From Streptomyces noursei ATCC 11455 (GTDB taxonomy: Bacteria; Actinomycetota; Actinomycetes; Streptomycetales; Streptomycetaceae), in the NCBI RefSeq assembly GCF_001704275.1, contig NZ_CP011533.1:6572001-6636000 (forward strand): 64,000 nucleotides of DNA. Direction: 5' to 3'. Positions 8,112 to 16,726 of this stretch are shown piece after piece (positions within the stretch are counted from its first letter, which is position 1; each line of letters begins with the position of its first letter). Both the position numbers and the translations under genes were made by a program. The notes below the pieces were generated by a model. That model was given only the letters and a program-made list of their open reading frames with translations. It was not told the DNA's origin and did no database searches.

Positions 8112-8969
8112 TCAGGGCAGCGTAAGAATTTCCGTCCCGGTCTCGGTGACCACCAGGGTGTGCTCGAACTGCGCGGTCCGCCTCCGGTCCTTGGTGACCA
8201 CGGTCCAGCCGTCCTCCCACATGTCGTACTCGTACGTGCCCAGCGTCAGCATCGGCTCGATCGTGAAGGTCATGCCGGGCTTGATGTCGGTGGTGTGGTG
8301 CGGGCTGTCGTAGTGCGGGACGATCAGGCCGGAGTGGAAGGACGAGTTGATGCCGTGCCCGGTGAAGTCGCGGACCACGCCGTAGCCGAAGCGCTTGGCG
8401 TAGGACTCGATGACCCGGCCGATGATGTTGATCTGGCGGCCCGGCCGGACGGCCTTGATCGCGCGGTTGAGCGCCTCCCGGGTGCGCTCCACCAGCAGCC
8501 GCGAGTCCTCGTCCACGTCACCGCACAGGTACGTGGCGTTGTTGTCGCCGTGCACGCCGTGGATGTACGCGGTCACGTCCAGGTTCACGATGTCGCCGTC
8601 CTTGAGGACGGTCGAGTCGGGGATGCCGTGGCAGATGACCTCGTTGACCGAGGAGCACAGGGACTTGGGGAAGCCGCGGTAGCCGAGCGTGGAGGGGTAC
8701 GCGCCGTGGTCGCACATGAACTCGTGGGCGACCCGGTCCAGTTCGTCGGTGGTCACGCCGGGCGCGATGTGCTTGGCGGCCTCCGCCATCGCCTGGGCGG
8801 CGATCCGACCGGCGATCCGCATCCGCTCGATCGTTTCGGCGTCCTGCACCTCCGGCCCCGTATAGGGCGTGGGCGCGGCCTTCCCGACGTACTCGGGGCG
8901 GGCGATCGAGGCGGGGACGTGGCGGGTGGGGGAGATGCTCCCCGGGACAAGAAGCGACTGGCCAGACAT
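8112..8969 (-). CDS. map: Methionine aminopeptidase, type I
   Basis: A 285-residue cytosolic enzyme that removes the initiator methionine from nascent proteins. The five metal ligands of the pita-bread fold are visible as Asp131 (NLDVTAY), Asp142 (HGDNNATY), His205 (GHGINSSFH), Glu238 (TIEPML) and Glu269 (FEHTL). The N-terminal extension of about 40 residues contains RPEYVGK and is typical of the longer actinobacterial MetAP1c form. The gene is monocistronic or nearly so; the small gene at 9037 is divergent from it. Confidence 0.96.
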   Translation of the reverse strand: MSGQSLLVPGSISPTRHVPASIARPEYVGKAAPTPYTGPEVQDAETIERMRIAGRIAAQAMAEAAKHIAPGVTTDELDRVAHEFMCDHGAYPSTLGYRGFPKSLCSSVNEVICHGIPDSTVLKDGDIVNLDVTAYIHGVHGDNNATYLCGDVDEDSRLLVERTREALNRAIKAVRPGRQINIIGRVIESYAKRFGYGVVRDFTGHGINSSFHSGLIVPHYDSPHHTTDIKPGMTFTIEPMLTLGTYEYDMWEDGWTVVTKDRRRTAQFEHTLVVTETGTEILTLP

Positions 8970-9036
8970 GCCAGCGAGTGTATCCGCGGGCCGTCGGGCA
9001 GGATGGTGGCACGGGAGTCACGCACAGGAGGCGGCA

Positions 9037-9288
9037 ATGGCGCTGTTCAAGCGGCGGACGGTCGGCAAGCCCGGCGAGTGGTTCTACTGCCTGGAGCACC
9101 GCACGGTCGAAGAGGGGCCCCAGTGCCGCGCCGCCGACCGCTTCGGCCCGTATGCCACCCGCGAGGAGGCGGCGCACGCCATGGAGACCGCACGCGAGCG
9201 GAATCTGGAGTGGGAGACCGACCCCCGGTGGCACGACATGGGCAAGGGTGACAAGGGCGGCAGGGGCGAGGGGGACGAGGCGTCCTAG
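9037..9288 (+). CDS. Small conserved protein of unknown function
   Basis: An 83-residue basic and charged protein. The stretch GEWFYCLEHRTVEEGPQCRAADRFGPYATREEAAHAME looks like a compact alpha/beta domain ending in a helix, followed by a Gly/Asp/Lys-rich tail. ATG 9037 has AGGAGG at 9027-9032, a near-perfect ribosome site. It is divergently arranged with map. I do not recognise a function; the DRFGPYATREEA pattern loosely resembles SPOR-like proteins, but this is weak. Confidence 0.7.
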   Translation: MALFKRRTVGKPGEWFYCLEHRTVEEGPQCRAADRFGPYATREEAAHAMETARERNLEWETDPRWHDMGKGDKGGRGEGDEAS

Positions 9289-9319
9289 CACGACGTCCTA
9301 GCCAGACGTCCTGGCGAGA
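9281..9319 (+). repeat. Three tandem 13-bp repeats at a gene end
   Basis: CGTCCTAGCACGA, CGTCCTAGCCAGA and CGTCCTGGCGAGA follow one another without gap. The first contains the TAG stop codon of the 83-residue protein. The copies differ at three or four positions. No hairpin of note forms. Confidence 0.6.
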
Positions 9320-9383
9320 CACCCTGGGGCGGGGCCGGGGCGCCCGGTCGAGTCCGACCGACGGTTCAGGGCCGGGCCGCGGC

Positions 9384-10034
9384 TCACCAGCGCGGGGGCG
9401 GCGGGGCCGCCAGTGCCTCGGCGAGGCGGGCCAGGCGGTCGCGGAACCTCCGGTGGTGCCGCGCCTCGGGCCGGCTGTTCTCGCCGGCGGCGGCGCTGAC
9501 CAGGTGCTGGACGGTGTCCAGGTCGAGGTCCGGAGGCCGCGGCGGATCCGGGGCGGCCGGGGCGGCGGCCCCGTCGTCCGGTGGTGGCGCGGCGATCAGC
9601 GCGTCGTGGGCCAGGGCGTGCAGATCGCGGTCGCCGGAGTCCAGGGCGAGCACCGTGGCGCCGTTGCGGCGCGCGTCGTGCACCTTCTCCAGCAGCCCGG
9701 CGTCCGGCGACTCCGGCGTCACCACCAGCAGCGTCGCACCGCGCCCGGCCGCCGCCAGCCGGCCCGGACCCACCGCGAGGTGCGCGGGCGCCCCGGCCGG
9801 GACCCGGTGACGGACCAGGGTCGGCGACAGCTCCGGCAGCCCCGACCAGGCCGCCTCGTCGTCCAGGTGGGCGGCCAGGTGCCAGGGCTCGTAGCCGGCG
9901 CTGCCGACCAGCAGCAGACCGCCGCCGTGCGGGGCGACGGCGGCCCGCAGCGAACCGGCGAAGCGGCGGGTGGCCTCGATCCACTCGGTCCCGGCCAGGA
10001 CCTCGCGCAGCAGGGCGACGCGTACGGCATCCAT
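9384..10034 (-). CDS. Conserved hypothetical protein, possibly SIS-like
   Basis: A 216-residue protein without signal peptide. LLLVGSAGYEPWHLAAHLDDEAAW near residues 40-63 and ARRNGATVLALDSGDRDLHALAHDALIAAP near 121-150 resemble the two half-sites of a sugar-isomerase (SIS) fold, but the typical GxGxS/T phosphate loop is not clear. A Pro-rich linker and a basic helix form the C-terminus. ATG 10034 is the first in-frame ATG. The gene lies downstream of the aldolase gene on the same strand with a 115-base gap. Function unknown. Confidence 0.65.
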   Translation of the reverse strand: MDAVRVALLREVLAGTEWIEATRRFAGSLRAAVAPHGGGLLLVGSAGYEPWHLAAHLDDEAAWSGLPELSPTLVRHRVPAGAPAHLAVGPGRLAAAGRGATLLVVTPESPDAGLLEKVHDARRNGATVLALDSGDRDLHALAHDALIAAPPPDDGAAAPAAPDPPRPPDLDLDTVQHLVSAAAGENSRPEARHHRRFRDRLARLAEALAAPPPPRW

Positions 10035-10149
10035 GGCGCGGCATGGTGCCGCACGGACGGGCCCCGAGGGGGCCGGGTGCGGTGGGTGTCACCCGTTCGG
10101 GGCATACGCTGCCGACCCGGCGCCGGTGGTGCAGGGGTCGCCGCCCGTC

Positions 10150-11109
10150 TCACGGGGCGGGCAGCAGCCCCGCCTCGGTCAGCCGACGTCCCACCTCCGC
10201 GACCGACTCCTCGCTCAGCGGGAGCTGCGGCACGGCCGTGTCGCGGCAGGCGATCACGCCGAGCAGTCGGAGCGCCGCCTTGAAGCCGCCGAGCGCCGAG
10301 GAGCCGCGGCCCATCTCGGCCTCCGGGCCGGTGTCGGTGAGGTCGAAGAGGCGGACCAGCCGCTCCTGCTCGGCGCAGGCGCGGGGCCAGTCGCCGGCGC
10401 GGGCGGCGTCGTAGAGCCGGACGTAGCCGGTCGGGTCGATGTTGCCCAGGCCCGGGACGACGCCGTCCGCGCCCGCCAACAGTGCGGCGTCCGCGGTGAG
10501 TTCGGAGCCGCTGAGGACGGCGAAGGCCGGCGCGGGGCCGGTGCGCCGGGCGGTGCGGCCGCCGAGCGCGACCAGCAGCCGGCGCAGCGTCCCGTCGTCG
10601 CCGCTGGAGTCCTTGAGCCCGGCCAGGGTGCCGTCCTCGGCCAGTTCGCGGATCAGGGCCGGGGAGAGCTTGCTGTGCACGGACACCGGGATGTCGTAGG
10701 CGATCAGCGGCCGGCCGGTGGCGGTGCGCAGGTGCCGGAAGTGGGCGGCGATCTCGCGCGGGTGGGTGCGGGCGTAGAAGGGGGCGGTGGCGACCAGGGC
10801 GTCGGCGCCGAGTGCGACGGCGGTCCGGGCGTGCTCCAGGACGCGGGCGGTGGTGGTGTCGATGACCCCGGCGAGGACCGGGACCCGGCCGGCGGTGGCG
10901 GTGACCACCGTCTCCAGGACCGTGGCGCGCTGATGGTTGGTCAGATAGGTCGCCTCGCCGGTGGATCCCAGGGCGAACAGGCCGTGGACGCCGGCGTCGA
11001 GGAGGCGGCCGACCAGGCGGGTGAGGGAGGCGGTGTCGACCTCGCCGTGCGGGTCGAGCGGGGTGCAGACCGGAGGGATGACGCCGTGCAGCGGGGCGGT
11101 GAGTGCCAT
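10150..11109 (-). CDS. Dihydrodipicolinate synthase / N-acetylneuraminate lyase family aldolase
   Basis: A 319-residue class I pyruvate aldolase of the DapA/NanA family. The N-terminus GVIPPVCTPLD, ALGSTGEATYLTNHQR (the GSTGE pyruvate-binding loop), the tyrosine-containing LIAYDIPVSVH and the Schiff-base lysine in LAGLKDSSGD are all present. ATG 11109 is preceded by GGAG with 5 bases spacing. The divergent FadR-type regulator and the adjoining sugar-type ABC importer point to catabolism of a keto-sugar acid or sialic-acid-like compound rather than lysine synthesis. No NanE or NanK is present. Confidence 0.85.
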   Translation of the reverse strand: MALTAPLHGVIPPVCTPLDPHGEVDTASLTRLVGRLLDAGVHGLFALGSTGEATYLTNHQRATVLETVVTATAGRVPVLAGVIDTTTARVLEHARTAVALGADALVATAPFYARTHPREIAAHFRHLRTATGRPLIAYDIPVSVHSKLSPALIRELAEDGTLAGLKDSSGDDGTLRRLLVALGGRTARRTGPAPAFAVLSGSELTADAALLAGADGVVPGLGNIDPTGYVRLYDAARAGDWPRACAEQERLVRLFDLTDTGPEAEMGRGSSALGGFKAALRLLGVIACRDTAVPQLPLSEESVAEVGRRLTEAGLLPAP

Positions 11110-11136
11110 GGGGGCTCCAAGGGCTGCTTTGAGCTG

Positions 11137-11158
11137 GGACATCAGACATGGGATGTCC
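11137..11158. promoter_or_regulatory. Dyad operator between aldolase and FadR-type regulator
   Basis: Arms GGACATC (11137-11143) and GATGTCC (11152-11158) are perfect inverted repeats with an 8-base spacer. A nested dyad GACAT, GGG, ATGTC lies at 11145-11157. The site is downstream of the predicted aldolase promoter and 120 bases before the regulator start, as expected for a GntR/FadR autoregulatory operator. Confidence 0.6.
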
Positions 11159-11171
11159 GATATCGCGGTTC

Positions 11172-11202
11172 ACAATAGGCATGCGTGCAGGCGCCCGGTC
11201 AA
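11172..11202 (-). promoter_or_regulatory. Probable promoter of the aldolase gene
   Basis: Read on the minus strand, TTGACC (-35; 11197-11202) and TATTGT (-10; 11172-11177) are 19 bases apart. Transcription would start near 11165, so the dyad operator at 11137-11158 would act as a roadblock. The spacer is longer than ideal. Confidence 0.45.
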
Positions 11203-11276
11203 GGATTTCCGCCCCGGAACGGGCCGAACGGGGCGGCGGCGCGCGGCACATGAGGTGCGCGAGACGGAAGAGGGCG

Positions 11277-11966
11277 ATGAGGATGGCGCGAGGGACGATG
11301 TCCGAGGACGTCCAGGCACGGATCAAGCAGCTGATCCTGGATCGCGGGTTGACGACGGGCGATCCGCTGCCCACGGAGACCGAGCTGGTCGCCATGCTCG
11401 ACGTCAGCCGCAACTCGGTGCGCGAGGCGCTCAAGGCGCTCCAGGCCATGCGGATCGTCGAGATCCGGCACGGCTTCGGCACCTACGTCGGCGCGCTCAC
11501 CCTCGAACCGTTCGTCGAGGGCGTCGCCTTCCGGGCCGCGGTCCGCCACCACCAGGGGGAGTCCAGCCTGTACGAGCTGATGGAGGTCCGGGAGGCCCTG
11601 GAGGCGGGGCTGATCGGCACGGTGGCGCGCGGCCTGCCGGCCGAGGACCTCGCGGTCCTCAAGGGGCTGGTGCAGCGGATGGCCGAGGAGGCGCGCGGCG
11701 GCGAGGTGCTCAGCGCCACCGACCGGGCCTTCCACCTCGCGCTGTACCGGTCGCTCGGCAACCACCTGCTGAGCGAGGTGCTGGACGCGTTCTGGGCGGC
11801 GCTGCGCCGGGTCCGCGAGGACCTCGCCGACGTCCGGCCGGACCCTGAGGTGACCTACCGTCAGCACGCGGAGATCGTCGACGCCCTGGAGGCGGGCGAC
11901 GGGGAGCGGGCGGTCGCGGCGATGCACCGGCACTTCGACGGCATCCGGCGCCGGCTGACCGCGTAG
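11277..11966 (+). CDS. GntR family regulator, FadR subfamily
   Basis: A 229-residue regulator. Residues about 8-75 form a winged helix-turn-helix with the GntR signature DPLPTETELVAMLDVSRNSVREALKAL, followed by an all-helical FCD/FadR effector domain with conserved metal-site histidines (for example RAFHLALY and RHFDGIRR). ATG 11277 follows GGAAGAGGG at 11266-11274; ATG 11298 (MSEDVQARIK) is an alternative that matches the usual family start. It most likely controls the divergent aldolase gene and perhaps the ABC importer downstream, whose promoter also carries a GGAC/GTCC dyad. Confidence 0.86.
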   Translation: MRMARGTMSEDVQARIKQLILDRGLTTGDPLPTETELVAMLDVSRNSVREALKALQAMRIVEIRHGFGTYVGALTLEPFVEGVAFRAAVRHHQGESSLYELMEVREALEAGLIGTVARGLPAEDLAVLKGLVQRMAEEARGGEVLSATDRAFHLALYRSLGNHLLSEVLDAFWAALRRVREDLADVRPDPEVTYRQHAEIVDALEAGDGERAVAAMHRHFDGIRRRLTA

Positions 11967-12111
11967 CCGCCGGCCGGGAACCGGACGCCCCGGCGCCGGC
12001 CGCGCGGGGGCGTCGGGGTACCGGGTTTTGTCGCGATCATCCCATTCACCGGGATTTCACCCCGCGTCGGCGGTGCCGTTGCCGACACGAAAAAGCGTCA
12101 TGTGCCGTGCC

Positions 12112-12161
12112 TTGACGGCCAGTTGGGCCCTTCTTATCGTCCGCAGGACAAGGGACGTCCT
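12112..12161 (+). promoter_or_regulatory. Promoter and operator of the ABC importer operon
   Basis: TTGACG (12112-12117) and TATCGT (12135-12140) with a 17-base spacer form a good vegetative promoter. Immediately after it, AGGACAAGGGACGTCCT (12145-12161) is an inverted repeat with AGGAC and GTCCT arms, suitable for repressor binding just downstream of the start site. Confidence 0.65.
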
Positions 12162-12189
12162 ACGTCCTGGCCTGGCTGAGGGGTGAGCC

Positions 12190-13533
12190 GTGACGTACGA
12201 GAGCTCAGACAGCCCACGCGGCGGCGTCCGCCGGAGAACGGTCCTGGGCGGGGCGGCCGCGGCCGCCGCCGGCCTCGCGCTCGCCGGCTGCGGCGACGAC
12301 GGCGACGCGCCCCGGGAACGGAGGAAGGGGCAGAAGATCACCCTGACCTTCTGGTCCTGGGTGCCGGGCATCGACCGCCCCGTGGACCTGTGGAACCGCA
12401 CGCACCCCGAGGTCCAGGTCAAGGTCGAGAAGGTGTCGGCGGTCAACGGCGAGCAGTACGCCAAGATGCACGCCGCCATCAAGGCCGGCAACCCGCCCGA
12501 CCTGGGCCAGATCGAGTTCCCGGTGATCCCCAGCTTCCTTCTCGACGGCGGACTGCGCGACCTCGCCCCGCTCGGCGCCGCCCGGCACCGCGACGCGTTC
12601 TTCGCCTGGCAGTGGGGCCAGTCCGTCTTCGGCTCCGGGATCTACGCCATCCCGCAGGCCAGCGGCCCGATGGGGCTGTTCGTCCGGCAGGACCTCTTCG
12701 ACCGGTGGGGCATCCCGGTACCGCGCACCTGGGACGCGTACGCGGCCGCGGCCAAGGAGGTCCGCCGGCACGGCGCCTGGATCGAGACCTTCGCCCCGAC
12801 CAACGGCAACCGCTTCGCCGGCCTGGCCTGGCAGGCCGGCGCCAAGTGGTACGCCACCCACGGCGACACCTGGGTGGTGCACCTCGACGACGCCCCCACC
12901 CGTCGGGTCGCCGACTACTGGGAGGCGTTGGTCCGCGGGAAGCTCGTCAAGACCATCCCGGACCGTCGGGACGCCTGGTACAAGGACATCCAGACCGGCG
13001 CCATCCCGGCCTGGGTGGGAGCCAGTTGGGGCGACGCCCTGCTGGCCGGCAACGCACCCGGCACCAAGGGGAGGTGGCGGGCCGCCCCGCTGCCCCAGTG
13101 GCGGCCCGGCGGCCGGGCGTACGCCAACTGGGGCGGCTCCACCACCGCCGTCTTCGCCAAGGCGAGCTACCCCAGGGACGCCCTGGACTTCGCCGTCTGG
13201 CTCAACACCGACCCGGGGTCGATCGCCCTGCTCCTCCAGGGCGGCTACGGCTTCCCCAGCGCCAAGGCCGGCTACGCCGCCACCGCCCTCGACGCCGACA
13301 AGGACTTCTTCGGCGGCCAGCCGTACAGCAGGGTCTTCGCCGACGCCGGGGCGCACGTGGACACCAGCTGGCAGTGGGGGCCGGGCGTGGACACCCTCTT
13401 CCAGCGGCTCGGGGACGCCTTCACCGACGCGCTCGCCGACGGCAGTTCGTTCCGCTCGGTGCTGACGAAGGTGCAGCGCCAGACCGTCTCCGACCTGCGG
13501 GACAAGGGGCTGAAGGCGGAGAGCGGCCGGTGA
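12190..13533 (+). CDS. ABC importer extracellular solute-binding lipoprotein (sugar type)
   Basis: A 447-residue family 1 solute-binding protein. The N-terminus has twin arginines (RRRTVLGG), a hydrophobic Ala-rich stretch and the lipobox LAGC, so it is a predicted Tat-exported lipoprotein anchored on the outer face of the membrane. The mature part starts with ITLTFWSWVPGIDRPVDLWN, typical of carbohydrate-binding members. GTG 12190 follows GAGGGG at 12177-12182. It is the first gene of a three-gene operon with two overlapping permease genes. No ATPase is encoded here; in Streptomyces such importers often share the multitasking ATPase MsiK, which is inferred. Confidence 0.92.
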   Translation: MTYESSDSPRGGVRRRTVLGGAAAAAAGLALAGCGDDGDAPRERRKGQKITLTFWSWVPGIDRPVDLWNRTHPEVQVKVEKVSAVNGEQYAKMHAAIKAGNPPDLGQIEFPVIPSFLLDGGLRDLAPLGAARHRDAFFAWQWGQSVFGSGIYAIPQASGPMGLFVRQDLFDRWGIPVPRTWDAYAAAAKEVRRHGAWIETFAPTNGNRFAGLAWQAGAKWYATHGDTWVVHLDDAPTRRVADYWEALVRGKLVKTIPDRRDAWYKDIQTGAIPAWVGASWGDALLAGNAPGTKGRWRAAPLPQWRPGGRAYANWGGSTTAVFAKASYPRDALDFAVWLNTDPGSIALLLQGGYGFPSAKAGYAATALDADKDFFGGQPYSRVFADAGAHVDTSWQWGPGVDTLFQRLGDAFTDALADGSSFRSVLTKVQRQTVSDLRDKGLKAESGR

Positions 13534-14540
13534 GCGAGCGCAGCGTGCGAACCACGAGGAGGCGCGCGCCGCGCGCGTCCGGGGGCGAGCGGCGCGGGCG
13601 CCCGGCAGGCACGGCCACCGCGCGGCGCCCGCACCGGGCCGGGCGCCCCGGTGGCCGCAACGCCCGGACCGCGGCCGGTTTCGTGCTGCCCTTCCTCGCC
13701 TTCTTCGCCCTGTGCTACCTCGCCCCGGTCTGCTACGCCGTGTGGACCAGCCTGCGGCGCACCCGTCGCACCGGGCCGCTCGGCCTCGGCACCGAGCACG
13801 ACACCTTCGCCGGCCTCGCCAACTACGCCCAGGCGCTCGCCGACGACCGGTTCCTGACCGGCTTCGGCCGGGTGCTGCTCTTCGGCGCCGTGCAGATCCC
13901 GCTGATGACGGTGCTCGCCACCGCGCTGGCGCTGCTCCTGGAGAGCGCCGCCGCCCGCTGGGTCACCTTCTTCCGCGGCGCCTTCTTCCTGCCCTACGGG
14001 GTGCCCGGGGTGATCGCCTCGATCCTGTGGGGCTTCCTCTACGTCCCCGGCCTCAGCCCACTGGTGCGGATCGCCCAGGGGGTCGGCTGGAACGTCGACT
14101 TCCTCTCCCGCGGCAGTGTGCTGTGGTCCGTCGCCAACATCGTCACCTGGCAGTTCACCGGCTACACCATGCTGGTGCTGATCGCCCAGCTGAAGTCCGT
14201 CCCCGGCGAGCTGTACGAGGCGGCGCGGATCGACGGCGCGAGCGCCTGGCAGGTGGCCCGGTACGTCAAGCTCCCGCTGCTCCGCCCCGCCCTGGTGCTC
14301 ACCACCGTCTTCAGCATCATCGGCACCCTCCAGCTGTTCGCCGAGCCGATGGTGCTGCGCCCGCTCACCTCCTCCATCGACTCCGGCTACACCCCCAACC
14401 TGCATGCCTACAGTGAGGCGTTCGTCGGCAACAACCAGCACCGGGCGGCGGCCGAGGCGGTGCTGCTGGCGCTGGTGGCGTGCGCGGCCTCGTTCGGCTT
14501 CCTGCGGCTGGTCGGCGGGCGCGGGAAGGAGCGCGGATGA
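13530..14540 (+). CDS. ABC sugar importer permease (MalF-like)
   Basis: A 336-residue integral membrane permease with about six transmembrane segments after a very basic 45-residue N-terminus. The EAA loop that docks the ATPase is visible as ELYEAARIDGASAWQVARYVKLPLL. GTG 13530 overlaps the TGA stop of the binding-protein gene (GTGA), so translation is probably coupled. It pairs with the following permease to form the channel. Confidence 0.92.
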   Translation: MSERSVRTTRRRAPRASGGERRGRPAGTATARRPHRAGRPGGRNARTAAGFVLPFLAFFALCYLAPVCYAVWTSLRRTRRTGPLGLGTEHDTFAGLANYAQALADDRFLTGFGRVLLFGAVQIPLMTVLATALALLLESAAARWVTFFRGAFFLPYGVPGVIASILWGFLYVPGLSPLVRIAQGVGWNVDFLSRGSVLWSVANIVTWQFTGYTMLVLIAQLKSVPGELYEAARIDGASAWQVARYVKLPLLRPALVLTTVFSIIGTLQLFAEPMVLRPLTSSIDSGYTPNLHAYSEAFVGNNQHRAAAEAVLLALVACAASFGFLRLVGGRGKERG

Positions 14541-15427
14541 CCCCGTCCCCCCGGCGGACGCGGCCCGGAGCGGCGATGCCGACCCGGACCCCCGTGCGCC
14601 ACCGGATCATCATCGGCGCCCTCCTGACCACCGCCGCCGTCTACTTCCTCGCGCCCGTCTACTGGCTGGTCGTCTCGGCCACCAAGGACAGCGCCGACCT
14701 CTTCGGTACCTTCGGCTTCTGGTTCTCCGACCACCCGCGGCCCCTGCGGTACCTCACCGCCGTGCTCACCTACGACCACGGCGTCTACGCCCGCTGGTTC
14801 GCCAACTCCCTGCTCTACGCCGGCGTCGGCGCGGTCTGCGCCACCCTGCTGTCCGCCGCGGCGGGCTATGCGCTGGCCAAGTTCCCGTTCCGGGGGCGGG
14901 AGACGGTCTTCGGCCTGGTGCTGGCCGGGGTGCTGATCCCGAGCACCGCGCTGGCCCTGCCGCTGTACTTCCTCTTCAGCGCGCTGGGCCTGGCGAACAC
15001 CTACGCGGCGGTGCTGATCCCCAGTGTGGTCAGCCCGTTCGGGGTCTATCTGTGCCGGATCTACGCGGCCGCCGCGGTGCCCGACTCGCTGCTGGAGGCG
15101 GCCCGGATCGACGGCGCGGGCGAGGCGCGGATCTTCGCCGGGCTGGGGCTGCGGCTGATGGGCCCGGCGCTGGTCACCGTCTTCCTGTTCCAGTTCGTGC
15201 ACATCTGGAACAACTACTTCCTGCCGCTGGTGATGCTCTCCGACTCCGGTCTCTACCCGGTCCAACTGGGGCTGACCACCTGGATCGGCTACGCCGACCG
15301 GCAGCCGGTGCTCTACCAGTACACGGTCGGCGGCGCGCTGCTGTCGGTGCTGCCGCTGATGGTCCTGATGACGGTGCTCCAGCGGTACTGGCGCACCGGT
15401 CTGACCGAGGGGAGCGTCAAGGCGTGA
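14537..15427 (+). CDS. ABC sugar importer permease (MalG-like)
   Basis: A 296-residue second permease with about six membrane segments and the EAA loop LLEAARIDGAGEARIFAGLGLRLM. ATG 14537 overlaps the preceding stop (ATGA), with GGAAGGA just upstream. The transported compound is unknown; the flanking DapA/NanA-type aldolase and FadR-type regulator suggest a sugar acid. Confidence 0.92.
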   Translation: MTPSPRRTRPGAAMPTRTPVRHRIIIGALLTTAAVYFLAPVYWLVVSATKDSADLFGTFGFWFSDHPRPLRYLTAVLTYDHGVYARWFANSLLYAGVGAVCATLLSAAAGYALAKFPFRGRETVFGLVLAGVLIPSTALALPLYFLFSALGLANTYAAVLIPSVVSPFGVYLCRIYAAAAVPDSLLEAARIDGAGEARIFAGLGLRLMGPALVTVFLFQFVHIWNNYFLPLVMLSDSGLYPVQLGLTTWIGYADRQPVLYQYTVGGALLSVLPLMVLMTVLQRYWRTGLTEGSVKA

Positions 15428-15470
15428 CCGCGCGAGTGATGCCGGGACGGGGCGTGACAGGATCGCTGTC

Positions 15471-16214
15471 ATGACTACTTCCGACGCTGCTGCGACCCCG
15501 TCCGCCACCCCGGCCACGGCCGCCAAGCCCGCCGCCCGCGACCCCTGGGACCTGCCCGACGTCTCCGGTCTGGTGATCGGCGTCCTCGGCGGCACCGGTG
15601 ACCAGGGCCGCGGCCTGGCCTACCGGTTCGCCCGGGCCGGCCACAAGGTGATCATCGGTTCCCGGGCCGCCGAGCGCGCCCGGGCCGCCGCGGACGAGCC
15701 CCAGCTGGGCAGCCTGGGCGTCGAGGGCGCCGCCAACGCCGACTGCGCCCGGCGCAGCGACGTGGTCATCGTCGCGGTGCCCTGGGAGGGCCACGCCAAG
15801 ACGCTGGAGGCGCTGCGCGAGGAGCTGGCCGGCAAGCTGGTGATCGACTGCGTCAACCCGCTCGGCTTCGACAAGCAGGGCGCCTACGCGCTCAAGCCCG
15901 AGGAGGGCAGCGCCGCCGAACAGGCCGCCGCCCTGCTGCCGGACTCCCGGGTCACCGCCGCCTTCCACCACCTCTCCGCCGTCCTGCTCCAGGACCCCGA
16001 GATCGCCGAGATCGACACCGATGTGATGGTGCTCGGCGAGCGCCGCGCCGACACCGACGTGGTGCAGGCGCTGACCGCCCGCATCCCCGGCATGCGCGGC
16101 GTCTTCGCCGGCCGGCTGCGCAACGCCCACCAGGTCGAGTCGCTGGTCGCCAACCTGATCTCGGTCAACCGCCGCTACAAGGCGCACGCCGGGCTCCGGG
16201 TCACCGACGTCTGA
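15471..16214 (+). CDS. npdG: NADPH-dependent F420 reductase (F420H2:NADP+ oxidoreductase)
   Basis: A 247-residue cytosolic enzyme that transfers hydride between NADPH and the deazaflavin cofactor F420. A Pro/Ala-rich N-terminus is followed by the Rossmann motif GVLGGTGDQGRGLAYRFA at about 37-54 and GSRAAERA, which selects NADPH, then VVIVAVPWEG and CVNPLGF. Length and motifs match the Fno/NpdG family. It lies 43 bases after the permease gene but is functionally separate. F420 is widespread in actinobacteria, so the enzyme fits the host. Confidence 0.92.
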   Translation: MTTSDAAATPSATPATAAKPAARDPWDLPDVSGLVIGVLGGTGDQGRGLAYRFARAGHKVIIGSRAAERARAAADEPQLGSLGVEGAANADCARRSDVVIVAVPWEGHAKTLEALREELAGKLVIDCVNPLGFDKQGAYALKPEEGSAAEQAAALLPDSRVTAAFHHLSAVLLQDPEIAEIDTDVMVLGERRADTDVVQALTARIPGMRGVFAGRLRNAHQVESLVANLISVNRRYKAHAGLRVTDV

Positions 16215-16325
16215 GCCGACCCCTCGACCCCGACGCCGGGGCCGGAGCGGGGGAGGGGGCGGCGGGGCACCGCGGGGCGTAAGGGACACTGGAACGGACC
16301 GCACCACCCGACAGGAGCCGACCCC

Positions 16326-16544
16326 ATGCCCTCCCTGCCCCCGCCCGGACCGGACCGGCGCCTCGCCACCCTCGCCCTCGCCGTCTGCCTGCTGGCCGTC
16401 GCCGCGGCGGTCGTGTCCTTCGTCGAGGGCAGTTTCGTGGGCATCGTGTGGATCCTGCTGGCCGGCGTCTCCAGCAACATGGCGTGGTTCTACGTCCGCA
16501 AGGCGAAGCTGGAGCGGGCCCGCCGGGCCGCGGCCTCCAACTGA
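16326..16544 (+). CDS. Small membrane protein of unknown function
   Basis: A 72-residue protein with two predicted membrane helices (about residues 13-33 and 36-54) and a basic C-terminal tail (RKAKLERARRAAASN). ATG 16326 has ACAGGAG about 9 bases upstream. Its TGA stop codon is the first triplet of a 21-base repeat end at 16542-16562. Function unknown. Confidence 0.72.
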   Translation: MPSLPPPGPDRRLATLALAVCLLAVAAAVVSFVEGSFVGIVWILLAGVSSNMAWFYVRKAKLERARRAAASN

Positions 16545-16562
16545 CCCATCGGACAGGCCCTA
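16542..16562. repeat. Solo end of the convergent-terminator repeat family
   Basis: This 21-base sequence, beginning TGACCCATCGGACAGG, is the exact reverse complement of the left end of the repeat at 29324-29344. Its partner arm is absent. It shares its last two bases with the left end of the repeat at 16561-16726 and supplies the stop codon of the small membrane protein. Confidence 0.75.
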
Positions 16563-16726
16563 GGGCGCTTCTGATGGATCTCCGCGGCGTCGCGGCGCCT
16601 GCCACGCACGCTCGCGGCGTTGCCGAAATGCCCCCATAGCTCCGCTATGAAGACATCCCGGCGCCTTGCGATCGCACGCACCAGGCGCCGCTCCTTCTTC
16701 CACGGAGATCCATCAGAAGCGCCCTA
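16561..16726. repeat. 166-bp MITE-like inverted-repeat element / bidirectional terminator
   Basis: The ends are 24-base perfect inverted repeats (16561-16584 and 16703-16726, starting TAGGGCGCTTCTGATGG). An inner pair GCGGCGCCTG (16592-16601) and CAGGCGCCGC (16682-16691) and a small apex hairpin ATAGC-TCC-GCTAT (16636-16648) make a long cruciform. It fills the gap between two convergent genes, and its terminal CTA is the stop codon of the M50 protease gene. No open reading frame or transposase is inside. Confidence 0.8.

Noticed and set aside
10150..11109. Lysine-biosynthetic dapA
   Set aside because: Divergent FadR-type regulator and adjacent importer point to catabolism; no other dap gene is near.
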